NCBI GenBank assembly: GCA_036345935.2
Contig: JADWOT020000004.1
Span: 16,113,423-16,177,422 of the forward strand
DNA from: Taenia hydatigena
Taxonomy: Eukaryota > Platyhelminthes > Cestoda > Cyclophyllidea > Taeniidae
Length of the DNA: 64,000 bases
Direction: 5' to 3'
Part shown: positions 1 to 11,230 of the stretch, in pieces
How positions within the stretch are numbered: the first letter of the stretch is position 1
How the letters are laid out: every line of letters starts with the position of its first letter
Translations under genes and position numbers: made by a program
Notes under the pieces: model-generated
What the model saw: only the letters and a program-made list of their open reading frames with translations
Told to the model about the DNA's origin: nothing
Databases searched by the model: none

Positions 1-330
1 TTGGGCAAAGGAGCCACTGATTTCAAAGGTGATTTGAACCAAACCTGGACAACTTGGTACAAATGTCTCTGCCAGACGATCGGGTCGAATGCGGATGGAA
101 CCGGTTCGACGGTGTTCTGCTGGGGAGCCAAGGGACCCACGGATAACTGCGGGTGCTGGGAGACTCGTGTACCCAGTGGGTTGTCGGTCAAACATCCACG
201 TCAAGTTATTGTAATGTTCCAAAGACGGTTGGTCTACGGATTCGTTTGTCAAATCCTCTTCCTCCTCCCGCGGAGTCATGAAGATCTCCCATACTTCTAG
301 TTGTTCGCCTTTCAGCATCGGGTTCTTTGT
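1..330 (-). CDS. TGF-beta-like ligand exon 3 (partial, runs off window)
   Basis: The minus strand is open from an AG acceptor (TTTCAACAG, 331-339) to the window edge, 110 codons in phase 0. It contains QLEVWEIFMTP followed by an acidic run, and near the edge LVQITFEISGSF, a beta-strand-like segment typical of prodomains. The 99-codon plus-strand frame here is its antisense shadow. Confidence 0.45.
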
Positions 331-1896
331 CTGTTGAAATAGTAACTCACTTCAGTTAGTCGTTTGTTTAAAAAATCTTCTATGCGTTGATATTTTAGGA
401 CTCACTTCAAATCGGAGAAAAGCCGACTTAATTCTCGAGGGGTCGACATCATCAGCCATTTCGATTCCAAAAGTGGCAGAAGCAACTTTCGGCAGCTTCC
501 AATGCACTGAAAAGTGCAAATAAAAACATTGCGACTATTTGATATTTATTGAATGCACGTCCTTCACACTGAGTGAAAAGTTTTGCCATTGTCACCGAGC
601 CCTGAAAAGACACACCTGTAGGTGTTTGGCGGCTTATGTCTCCCAAAACGAGGTGATGTCCCCTTCCACACGTACGTACCTTCACCCTTTGGATAAGCGT
701 TGTCGTACCTGCTGCTAATTTTAAACCAAGTGTATACGTCATCAAGGGGCTGGTCTCCGGCAGTGAGGACACTCCTCAACAATGTAAATTTGGCACGCGC
801 TTGTAAATGATTCAATCGAGGGAATTAGTCAGAGTTGCACGTGCTGCGAACTCCTGTTGATGCTAGATGGTAGCAGAAGTGGCAGTTGCAGGATTTGCCG
901 TTTTTCTAAACCTTTAGGACGGTTTTTGTGCCTGTAACCTAGTCACACTGTTTTGCCACTAACATGCACAAACACAACCAGCCAAGCTGATTAGTTGAAG
1001 CACAGTTGGCATACTGCAAAAAAACCACTAAGCGGATGCCACGTCACTCGAGTAGTAATGCATCTTCTCCACTGAAATTCCTTCACATGGAGTGCGTAAA
1101 GCCCTCCCGGAGTAAAATGTGCCCATTGCAGGGGAAATAAAAATTACCAAATTGTCTAAATGCTAAATGTAAAAACGCAACTAGTAATCCAGAGAGAGGA
1201 TCCAGATTCATTCACCTCATCGCCTCTTCAATTGAACAGCAATTAATTTACAATAAATTATATATATATATTTGGCTGAAATATTTTAAGGAATGTGCTC
1301 GTTGTAGAGCGAACTAAAATAATTTATATCTTACGGTGTTTGAGAAGGATAAGGGTTTCCCTCTCATCCGTCCTATCCGGTGGCGGTTCCGCCGCTCCAT
1401 CTTCGGCACGCATCTGATTTAAGAGGCGCCCTTGAAGAGCCAATGGAAGGGAACGAAGCATACGTCTTCCATGCGTTCGGTTGGCCATTCCACCATGACG
1501 GCTGAAGTCAGGAGGAGCGGCTAGATGGAGACGTTGCAACAAAGTCCTCTTAAATTTTTCAATATGAATCTGTCTTGTAAACTCCTCTTCTTCAGCCCTC
1601 CGCTTAGCTTCTATTTCCTGCTCCTCCTCCTCCTCTTCCACCGTTCGTTTGGTCTTAACATCGTCCATGGTGTTTTCCCCATTATCTTCAATTTTGGAGA
1701 CCGGATCCACCCACATCTTGTCCTCCACCCCCTCCTCCTCGTGGTCCTGATGTCCAAGCAACGCTCCTTCCATTATCGCAGGCTGTCTGAAGAGAGTATG
1801 GGAGAGGGGACAGTTGCATAGCATTATCAAGGCAAACGCAATTAGCACGATGCCACACTTCATAGGAGCAAAGATGGTCATGATCTGCTTTGACAA
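1..1896 (-). CDS. TGF-beta superfamily ligand, prodomain exons (5' part of gene, partial)
   Basis: Three minus-strand exons are visible: 1335-1896, 680-799 and 1-330, the last running off the window. Exon 1 begins with a hydrophobic signal peptide (MKCGIVLIAFALIMLC). A Glu-rich stretch follows, then the helix IEKFKRTLLQRLHLAAPP, which matches the first prodomain helix of activin/myostatin-type ligands (pattern IK..IL..L.L..PP). Exon 2 carries WFKISSRY and exon 3 QLEVWEIFMTP, in the order of the paired strands of the myostatin prodomain (FFKFSS, then AQLWIYLRP). Exon 1 ends phase 1 at a GTAAGA donor, and exon 2 starts phase 1 after an AG. Exon 2 ends phase 1, but the best exon 3 acceptor is phase 0, so that junction is unresolved. 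The mature cystine-knot domain lies outside the window. Family placement is inferred from motifs; the activin/myostatin branch is likelier than BMP. Confidence 0.55.
680..799 (-). CDS. TGF-beta-like ligand exon 2 (prodomain)
   Basis: Forty codons, phase 1 at both ends. A TTTACAAG acceptor lies at 800-807 and a GTACGT donor at 674-679. It encodes the WFKISSRYDN strand of the prodomain. The frame stays open to about 564, so a longer exon using a later donor is possible and would change the phase. The order and phase relative to exon 1 support one gene. Confidence 0.45.
1335..1896 (-). CDS. TGF-beta-like ligand exon 1: signal peptide, acidic linker, prodomain helix
   Basis: The frame is open for 187 codons and ends phase 1 at a GTAAGA donor. 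The first Met is at 1896. A Met 11 codons later sits directly before the hydrophobic signal segment and may be the real start. Residues about 85-105 are dominated by Glu and Arg, and this codes for the long GA-rich tract seen in the DNA. The frame runs only seven bases past the donor before a stop. Confidence 0.55.
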
Positions 1897-2049
1897 ATGC
1901 TTTACTATGAAGCGCGAAATAGTGTGCTTTACTAAAGTGATCTAATAGGTAGAAATCGAAAGTGGCGCTTTTTATCTTAAAGACGTGTTCGGGGGGAGCG
2001 AATCGGAGCGGTCCAAATAAACTGGGGATAACAGCGAGAGCCAACGGTG

Positions 2050-2135
2050 CGGCCGTGTCTCCTTGTGCACGCGTGCGAGCACGTGCGTGCGTGTGCACTC
2101 CTGCGCTCGTGCGTGCGTGCATGCGGTCGTATATG
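2050..2135. repeat. Alternating purine-pyrimidine tract (TG/CG-rich)
   Basis: About 80 bases are dominated by GTGC/GCGTGC steps, alternating purine and pyrimidine almost throughout. This makes it GC- and CpG-rich inside an AT-rich region. It lies about 150-240 bases upstream of the ATG of the TGF-beta-like gene on the opposite strand. Open frames across it on both strands have repetitive His/Arg/Thr composition and are not credible proteins. Confidence 0.7.
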
Positions 2136-2345
2136 TTTGCCCGCGGGCCGTTCAAGTTGACACGACTGTACTTTCAACCGCCTTTGTGTGGCACAACAAA
2201 GCCAAGTTCCATCCCTTCCAAGGTTGGGATAGCAGTAGGCATTGCTCCCATTTCCTCCTTTTGTATCAGCGCCTTAAGTGCTGTGGCAAGTTCGTGCTGC
2301 AATTGGTTTATAAACACAAGGCGGCTTAGAAAATATAGCAGTTGA

Positions 2346-4639
2346 CATTTTCCCAATTCAATGTTTAACGGACGTTTCAAGGCACCCTTTTGCTTTTCTT
2401 GTTTAAGGCCAACAAGGAAGTTTTACTTTTTAGAATGTTAAAACTAGGTAATAACTGAGCATATTACGTAAACTCACCACAAACTGATTCATTGAAAAAC
2501 TATTCAACTGCAATAATTGAAGAAAACGAAATATATATTTTTTATTTAATTTAATATAATATCGTGGTAAACTGATCCCCTGATAAAACACATTTTACTG
2601 CATCACTGCTGGCAAAATATGATAAAGTGGATTAAAGGTTCAACTGTACGGTCTCAAAATTTATCATTTCGAACAGAAAGAAAGGGGCAATCTCCAACCA
2701 ATTTCCACTTCTTGCCTTCTTAGGTAACAAGAATATGCTTTCCCTATTTCATGGAATCTGGCATGGCGTCAGCGGCAGCGGTAACTTAACTACTTGTGGG
2801 ATACTTTTTCCACAATGTGTTGGCGAAGCCTTCGCGGCTAGAGAATGGACCAAAAGTTAACCAATGCCTTTTTTTTTCCGTCCGAAAACACCACAAAATG
2901 CAAGACTATGCGTTGTTGTATTCTTTGTTTTTCGTGCATTAGAATGCAAGTGCCTAATAACAGGCTACGATTACGATGTTTGGGGTTAGTGATGTACCCA
3001 CGATAAAAACAAGGGAGTTAATACTTTGCCTACGCGTTTAGGAGAGATGTAGAGAGTCTGAAGGGTAATGAAAGCAATTAATTTTGACATAAGTATTTTC
3101 AAAAGTTCCCGATATCCCACAAATAACCACACCCACTGAAGATGTGGAGGCCTTCGAGACCGCATTCACGGTCATAGTCACTTATTTAAGCAAAAATTAG
3201 GGCTGAATTAAAACCAGCAGCCATAAATAAATGTAGTTACAACTTTTTCATGCACTTCGACATACTTCATAGGAAGGAACACCTATAAGAAATTATTGCA
3301 AGACATTTACCCAAATGTAAGGCCAACAATCGGCTTGCTGTAAACGCGATGACAGGGAAGAATTTTAAGGCACTAAACGTTTAACGCCATGGGAACGAAT
3401 TGCTGACACGGCGGCCTTAGTGTTTGCGTTATGATCCAATTGGCTAATGCTAAAGACATGCGCTAAAGCAGACATAAAACACACTTCAACCTATTTAAAT
3501 TTGACGAGAAAATATTCAGTTACTTTTTACCACAAGAACAAATATAAACAGCCATGAAGTGCCTGTATATGAAGTCGGTTTCCTCCTCTGTACCACAACG
3601 TCCTGTCTCCTCCTTCCTTTTTGCATTGAAGTATTTCTCTTTCATGGCGCCTGTCTCATCTCGTTCGTTATTTATCCGAGCTTGGTGGTACCACAATCTT
3701 CACTAGTAGGATACTAAATGCATAAATCATTCGAGGAGAACTTACGAGTTTATTCGGAAGCTCCAGCTTCCAACTATTGAGCCCCGATGTTACTTAGACC
3801 TGGTTAATCAATGATAACCAAATGTATTTTCGCTTTTCGGCCAAAATACCTCAGCGTTTCTTTACCTCAACAAGGTGATTGCTTGGGTGATTAAGACATG
3901 CCTCTCGAAATCGTGCCTTTTAAGACTTATCAATGGTATTGCTTAGTAAGTTATTCAGTAGCTAGGCGGAAGTTCTTGTAGTACGCCTCATAGCCGACAC
4001 TCTTGGTTTTATAGGCTCGAACATTCAACTCTTGACCTTTAATTTCGCTGCGGTCCGGGAGCCTCAAAAGGAATATTCGAGTGTTGGACTTTCGATTTAA
4101 AATATATTCATGTAAAAAATTTTTGAAGGCTTCGATGTCTTTGCATTCAGACTTACCAAAATTTCCTTAATCAGTGGTTAAACAATGCTTAATCAGTGTC
4201 CATTTATTATAAGACAGTGAAGGCCTAATATAAAGCTTATATTTACCTCCATTAAAAGCAATTTTGTTTGAGTTCAACCCACTCTCAGTGAGACAACAAA
4301 TCGCCGTCCGCCACCAAAACATTCCACACCACTTATTTGCTCATTAACCTTATGGCCATAAAACGTTTGGTTTGTCCACTCCATATCCGCAAAGCAGTTG
4401 GACTCGATCCTTTTTTATATAAAGCAAAAAATCCCCGTGTTGATTAATTCCATAATTCGTCTTCAGTGCCTGTTAAGTGCTTTACTGAGAAGGCGATAAT
4501 TTCAGCATGTCTGAAGGTAATTTTTTTTGAATAGAGACATGCATCCTGCTTCAAATGCTAATTATAAGTAAAGACAGGATCAATTGGTGCTATGCGAGAG
4601 GGAAGAGATTGCAGCAATTCTATGGACTAAGAAGTGGAT
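2346..4639. other. Non-coding stretch, nothing recognised
   Basis: AT-rich sequence with no long open frame, no credible exon and no recognised repeat. There is an A/T tract at 2530-2560. Confidence 0.5.
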
Positions 4640-5490
4640 TCACACTTGGCACAGAGATGGACATTTTTCCCCACCCGACCTCATGAAAGGGTAATAGGGT
4701 TCTGAAAACTCGATCATTTCTTCTTTCGGACATGTGTAAACGGAGAAACCGTGCAGTACCTCACCTCCGTTCCACAAACAAACACAAATGTACAATGACA
4801 GCTGCAGATGTCGGCTCGACCTCCCTAAACCCTCTACATTAAAATGACTAATGAAATGAGGATACTTGCCGCCTCGATGAATCAGAGCTTCATCTTCTTT
4901 CTCTACTTTCCTTGTTTTTGGAAAGTTTTCTATCGTCAACATAGAGATGTTTTTGTGGAGAAGGGAGTTGGGCGATGAAACAACTTTCCATTCATCTCTC
5001 CAAGAGGGCCACAGCAACTGCGCCTCTTGAATAACCCTTTTTAAGGCCTCTGTGGTCATCTTCAATTTCGCAAGAGTTTTAGTTCTTAAAAGTTGTTCGC
5101 AAATTATAGTGTTATCGGAGTGGAAAAACAAAGTGAATTCTTTGAGGTAATTTGCCATCTCCATTCCGTCAGAGATTGGGATGTGTCGCTGACGTTTATC
5201 CCTCATTACACCTGTAGCGCCTTTTCTTTTGACGCAAACTTATGCTTTACTTTTCTCCGTAGGACATCAAACACACCACAGTAACAACATTTAGCCATCC
5301 TTCTAACGAAGGTCATTGAAGAGCCAAATTGCAAGTAATTTATTTTCTGACTGCATAAATGACAAGCAGACCTATGTATTTGGTCTGGATCTGTGGATTC
5401 CAAGTTACTGGAGAGTAAATCACTTTCAAATGCTAAGGTAAATGTAACGTGATCGGAACGTATTTTCGTTTCATAATAAAATCTTGTCAT
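4640..5490 (-). CDS. Unidentified gene, two overlapping minus-strand frames
   Basis: A 94-codon frame (5490-5206) and a 188-codon frame (5206-4640) meet at an overlapping TAATG, in different frames. Both have protein-like composition. The first has Cys pairs (HLCSQK and CCYCG) that could bind metal. The second is Lys/Glu-rich in its middle and ends with VLHGFSVYTCPKEE. A CAG/GTGTAA at the junction could be a splice site. A frameshift or two separate exons are also possible. I do not recognise the family. The combined length of about 850 bases is unusual for chance in this AT-rich background. Confidence 0.4.
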
Positions 5491-8400
5491 GAAAAATAAC
5501 TGGTGGTTTGCAAGCTTTATTATTACCTTATTCGTCTGAGGATCTCAAAATCATCCAAAGCTGAGTTAGTTAGCACATCCTAATATCCTTAGCATTCGTG
5601 GATGACTCGCATTGAATGGGAACTAAATTGGAATTCCAAATGCATAGCCTCGGTTTCTCAATCTGGTATTTTAAAAAAAGGGATCAAGCTCTTTCTTAAT
5701 GAGAGAAAAAATACCTGGTGAAGGGTATTTGTTAACACAAATGGGTTTACATTTTTAAATCCACATCCAGTTTAATGTTCTACTTCCAAGTTACCTTTTC
5801 CTTTTCCCATTTCGTATTCACTAATGCTGGAAAGTCTACTTTCCAAGTTTGCTGAACAAAAATTAGACGAACAAATCAGGAGGACTACTCAGCTTAGACA
5901 ATGGAAAGAAGTAATTTGTAAATCCAAATGCTCCACAAACTGGCCAACTGAACTAGCAGTTCATGGTTCGTTTTTTTTGTGGTGACGTTGATTCATCAAA
6001 ATAGTTGAAATTGTTTCACGTGTTGCACTTCCCATTTATCAAACAAAGTGTATAAATGGTTAAATTTTTCACTTGCGATTCCTGAATAATTTTCCATTTT
6101 AAGCCAAACAGTGGGCGATGGTTAGAGAATGAGAAATTTGCTTTGCGTAGTGAAGAATTGCGTCAGCATTACTAAAATTTAAGGCCCAGAAACGGCTTGT
6201 TTGAAGTGTTGCCCACTAAAAATGACTTTGGTGCCTTTGTCATGGGTCTTGTGCTTTCGGAGTTTCGTACTTTGCTTCAGCTCCTTGGTAAATTAGAAAA
6301 TTACAGAGGAGCCTTAATAGTCAGTACACAGAGTAGTGCATTTACGCCTCGTGAATATTTCATTAGAGAATTTTTTTACAAACGCTGCGCTGTTTTCACT
6401 GGCTTTGGATCTTTGAAGATATGAAGATACTAATTACCAAGGAATTTTGGAGCTAACTACCTAAAAAATTACTGCAGCTTAAAGCACAATTGAATGGACT
6501 GAGGCCATGATGGGAGAAATTACTGAACCGAGTCAAAACAGCATCAAGTCGTCCCGATGCCCACATTAAGGGTGGATTTTCAAGAGGCCCTTTATTTGTA
6601 TTTTAGTGGAGCCAGAGGAACCGATTAATTAATGTGAGGCCTCTTCCTCCTTTAAAATCATTCTAATCCCCAGACTCAAACCTCTAGTCAGTCTTTCCGA
6701 TGGACAAATTTGAAGCAATCAAATAACTTTTGTGTCCCAAATCCTCCATTTTAAACTCTGAGGCGGGAAGAATAGAGAGAGAGAAACAGGTGGGTTTCCA
6801 TCCTCAAAAATGGGAGTTTTGAGCTTTAGGTCATCTACTTCATCGGGATTTTATTAGGCGGTGGTGGGTCAATTTGATAAGTTAAAATTGGGCACCCAGG
6901 GCAGTAGCAGCCTGGGTGTGTAAACCACTGTCAGCTGACCAAAAGATTTCAACGTACCTAGGTGCAATGACTTGTTGTGGAGCCGCTTACGGAAGCCTGC
7001 GAAATGGATTGAACTATTTATGAGCATCAATTACAAAGGGTAGATAGGCATCCTTCTCTCGGTATGCTGCGCTTTACCGTGTACTCTGCCAGTATCCACC
7101 AACTATAAAGCCCGCAGTAAATATCGGCTGAATCTTTTTAAGGTAATTCAAGCTCTTCTGCTTCACGGAGTCGCCGAGCGAACCACCCTAACATGCAACA
7201 AGAAGGGACGTCAAGAAGTCTGTATGTTCTCGGTACCGGCAAAGTGGGTCGCTAGTGACTGAAATTACTTGGAGGTAGGAGAAAAGGCATTTCTCTCTTG
7301 CTTTGTGTGAGCAGACGAATAACTCGTCGAGTTGAAAATTCATAACAGACGCATCGATGGGCGGTACAAAGCATCAAAGGCCATCAATGTGTTCTTCACT
7401 GCCTTCAAGCTAGATCGTGTCATCTGTCAGATGTTTACAGACCCCTGAGGAGAAACAACTGCTATAATTTAGCAACTTGCGTCTACATCGGTGTTTTCAA
7501 TTAACAACCGACCCACAACTTATCTCACTTCCCAAACAAACTTCGGTCCATTCTTTGAGGAATTTGCCTTTCTGTGTGGAGGATCGTTTTTGCTTATGCC
7601 AAATAGACTGTTGTTCCCTCACTGAAAAGTGAACAGCTACGGATGAGGACTTTAGAAAATTTCCATTTTTGGAAGTAGAATGCAACCGTACAAGACCCTT
7701 CATCTCATTGTCGATGTTAAGTATAGCGGTGGGGCTTGCACTTTAGTTAGGATGAAATAGAAAGGAAGAAAGAGTAGAAGGAGCATGTTACCTCATTCTA
7801 GTTCCTTTTTGCCTTGACCCCTGTTCCTTCAAGTGATGGATGCCATCCGTTCTTAGCAATCGGTTCGGCCAGTCACAAAATCGCCTACGAATTTGAACGC
7901 ACCGCCGGGTGATAAGAGCTGGGACAGAAATGGAAAAGGATGCGATTAGGCACCTTCTTATCCTAAGAGCTAAAGTCGTTGTAAAAGGAGGCTTACTGAG
8001 TTGTTGATTTTAGCAATGGAAAGCCTCGCAAATGCGGCCGGTTGCTCTGCAATACGGAGAGGCTCCTTACGAAAGTCCAATGCATATTTTGCTTGATTTG
8101 GAAGACTTAACTTCACCACAAAAGTGAAGTTGGGTGGATAGGTCAGATCAGTTTTCCTTGGTAAATGGTAATCCCAACAATTCTGCGTTAAACAAGTAGC
8201 AACATTTATTATTGCAATGAAAAACATTGCCTTGCATGCAGAAGGATGAATCCCAACAAATCAAATCCCATTAAATATTTTGCCTTTCTGCCCGTAAGAA
8301 ATGAGGCAGAAAAGTGTATTTATCCAAAAATAAAATCTTAAGCACTAAAAGCCATAAATGGCACGACATAAATGTTAAAGCTACTTCGGATTTTCATTTT

Positions 8401-11080
8401 TTGAAGCACCAATTCTCAATGGAGATTCGCATCACTCCAACTATTTGATATTTATTCGCAAACTGCCAAAATTAAATGATTTTTTCGCTTAGTTTAATTC
8501 ATTTACAAAACACAACGCAAAACAAGATGGGATTGGTTGTTTTAGACTTTTGTATTTCTTGTTGCGATGGGAGTCACGTTCTGATACGCCTCTAATCTTG
8601 TGTAAACCATTTCCACCCTGCTGCAAATCATGATTTGGATCTATTTCGGTCGTCTAAATAGTTTGGATCAAGGGAGTGCGGCAATTCAAGGCTAAGGAAT
8701 AAGATTAGAAGCACTGAGTTATCTCTATCCACAGTTCACCGCCTTAATAGAGCTTATTGAAATGGTTGATAAAAAAGAGTCGAGCAATGATTGAAAATTA
8801 CCACTTATATTCACTTGGCTAGCGATAACGAGTGAGTGACCATGTGGTCATGTGCTTGAGTGTCAAGAAGGTCAGCTTCTGGACACATAGGGAGAAAGAC
8901 CGCCTACACAAACACAGTGCCTCCTGACCAGCTCCAGCACTGGCAGCAACAGATGGGAGGGAAGTTTGATTGGCAAACTTTTCAAATTTCCCCCTCTGGC
9001 TTGGTCCAGTCCTGTAGCGCTTCGAGTTAACGAAGAGGGGAGCTAGGAGAGAGGGTCACATGCGCGTTTCGTGCAGCATTGGACGCTTTTAGGGACATCC
9101 GCTTACTCCCCTTACTCGCTTCTCCAGCCTCCAATGCTTTCCTCCATCCAAACGTCACTCAGCCACCCTTGCTGGCCACTTTAATTTATCAACTCAGCTG
9201 AGGCAAATTTGAGGAGAAAATTAATTTCAAGCGTGCCAATGCAACGCATAAAGGAAAATCCCTGAATTTAAGGGTGCATTCTGCAATAAATGTCGTGTTA
9301 CTCAAAATATTTCAGTAGAATATACCAACCTTCAATTCCATAGGGATCAAAGGCACCTTATCAGGGGTCATGTTTGCAAATAGTGACTCTGCTTAAATGT
9401 GAAAAGAAGGCTAGAACAAATAAAATTTAACAGGACCAAGTAATAGGACAATATTTTAAAATAAGATTTTACTCGTATGAAATAAGATTTTGAATTGCAG
9501 CGATCATATGGAATTTCGAATTAATTAACTAGTCGTGCTGCTTTTGGCGCAGCTACGCAGAGAATTCTTTCAAAATCCATTTGACGGCTATTAACTTGTC
9601 TTAGTTTTTACTTTTTTGCGCTATATGCCCAAAAATCTAAAAGTTACAGCCAGTTTTAGCCTTTAAGCTCGAAGCAAAACTTGCAGGTCAAATGGCAAAG
9701 TAAAATGCCAGATCGTTGACTTATTTCAGTGTTCATTGTGTCGAACTGAAAGTCAAGAGTTCCGAACAGCTTTGCTTGATCTATAGAGCATTATATGTCT
9801 CAAAGAGTAGTACTTTTCAAAAATATCCACAGGGCTTCACATTACTTGAAATGAAAGTGGAAGTAGTTTTCTGCAAGGATGCAAAAATCATGTAAACAAG
9901 TAAGGGACACTGCGCATAACATGTAGAACACCGCCACCGCACAAAAATGAGGGTAGTTTTTTAATCTGCTTGAATTTTATTTTGTGCGCTTAAGAGATAC
10001 AAAGGCACTTTCACCTAGAAGCAATGGAGTAAATCTACGCCTTCCTATTTTAGTGATCTTCACAGGGTGGAAGATGCCAAATAAAAGACTATGAGGTTAG
10101 ATGACTTCAATAATAAGTGACACTTTAAATACAATGCTAAATGAACGTCTCTCCTATTTGTATTTGCAAGAAAGGTGGGAAAGTAATGACAAGTTTGTAA
10201 AGTCCTCGCATTCTCATCGTACGGTGTGATGGGGCTCGTAACAAAACTTGAGGTAATTTTACGGCAATAACTGAAGAAAATGAACTTGTGACAGCATTTT
10301 CACTTTAAATGTAGGGTCGATTGTAAGTTGAGATGGGTGCAAGAGCCAAAAATTCTCCCTTATTCCGCATTTTTCAAAGGATAGGAACCACATCCTGATT
10401 GAGATTTGGTCCTGAAGTAAGGCTTTGTCTGTTCCAGCCATATATTGGTGTTGACATTCGCCAAAGGTGGCGCTTCGTTTTAAAACGGAGCTATTAAAAC
10501 TGCAGGAAACAAAATGTCATTTCGTAGACTTTGGAGAACCTGGAAAAGACAATTATGCCTAACTATTCAAAATCATTTTTATTGACAACTCACGGCCCTC
10601 ATTCGACCTCTGCTTTTCGATTTTGTCGTAGCCTTTGTCGTCTTGCCTTCCTTGTTTGTTTTCTTCTAGGTACTTCTACTTCTATAGTACCGGACCACTT
10701 CAGGCTTCGCCAGTATATTGCTGAGCTCTTCCGTGTGTCGGTAGCACATAATCTACCTGTTTTTCTTATCTTCTTGTATCGTCTGAAAAGTTTTAGGGTA
10801 CAATAAGTTGTTTAATGAAAAGTTGCACACCGAAATATACAAAACAATGCAAAACTCGAAACAATAAAATCTAAACTAGCCTGAGCTCGTTGGCAATGCA
10901 AACTGAACTACTTTGCTGTTAGAGATGATCATCCGAGAGCCTGCAGATCCACGCACTGCTTCATTAGTAGAGTCGCTGAATAGCAAAATTAGCTAAAGAA
11001 CTTTAAGAAATATTATACCACAACAGCATTCTAAACTTCTTATGCAAATGCGTAGTTTTAACACAAATTTTGATAGGAAA
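5491..11080. other. Non-coding stretch, no supported gene
   Basis: Only short frames with poor composition are present, including those at 6197-6424, 7497-7703, 7970-8227, 10259-10441 and 10531-10806. None has convincing splice borders or motifs. No TRIM LTR was seen here. Confidence 0.4.
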
Positions 11081-11230
11081 CACGGTGGACCCTAACACTG
11101 GTCATAAGCCCTTCTGGAGGTCTAGCATACAGTTTCTTTCCCAGTATTTTTACTAGTTTTGTCCTCAGAAAAGACTTGGAACGTCACATTGGTGGCAGAG
11201 GAAAGTGAGTCAAATCCCAAAGGCTAACTG
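11080..11230 (+). mobile_element. Decayed TRIM relic (LTR end and primer-binding site)
   Basis: At 11189 onward the string CATTGGTGGCAGAGGAAAG closely matches the LTR end plus primer-binding site of the intact elements (CATTGGTGGCAGCGGAAAG). The following bases resemble the start of their internal region. The preceding 100 bases match the LTR only weakly. No 3' LTR is seen nearby. Confidence 0.35.

Noticed and set aside
1..300. 99-codon plus-strand frame at the window start
   Set aside because: The minus strand has a spliced exon with beta-strand-like prodomain sequence; the plus frame is its antisense.
1962..2345. Several overlapping frames over the GTGC-rich tract
   Set aside because: Their repetitive Arg/His/Ala/Cys content comes from the simple repeat, with no domain.
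4640..5206. Similarity to checkpoint clamp proteins (Rad1/Rad9/Hus1)
   Set aside because: Only scattered short resemblances, with no alignment in order.
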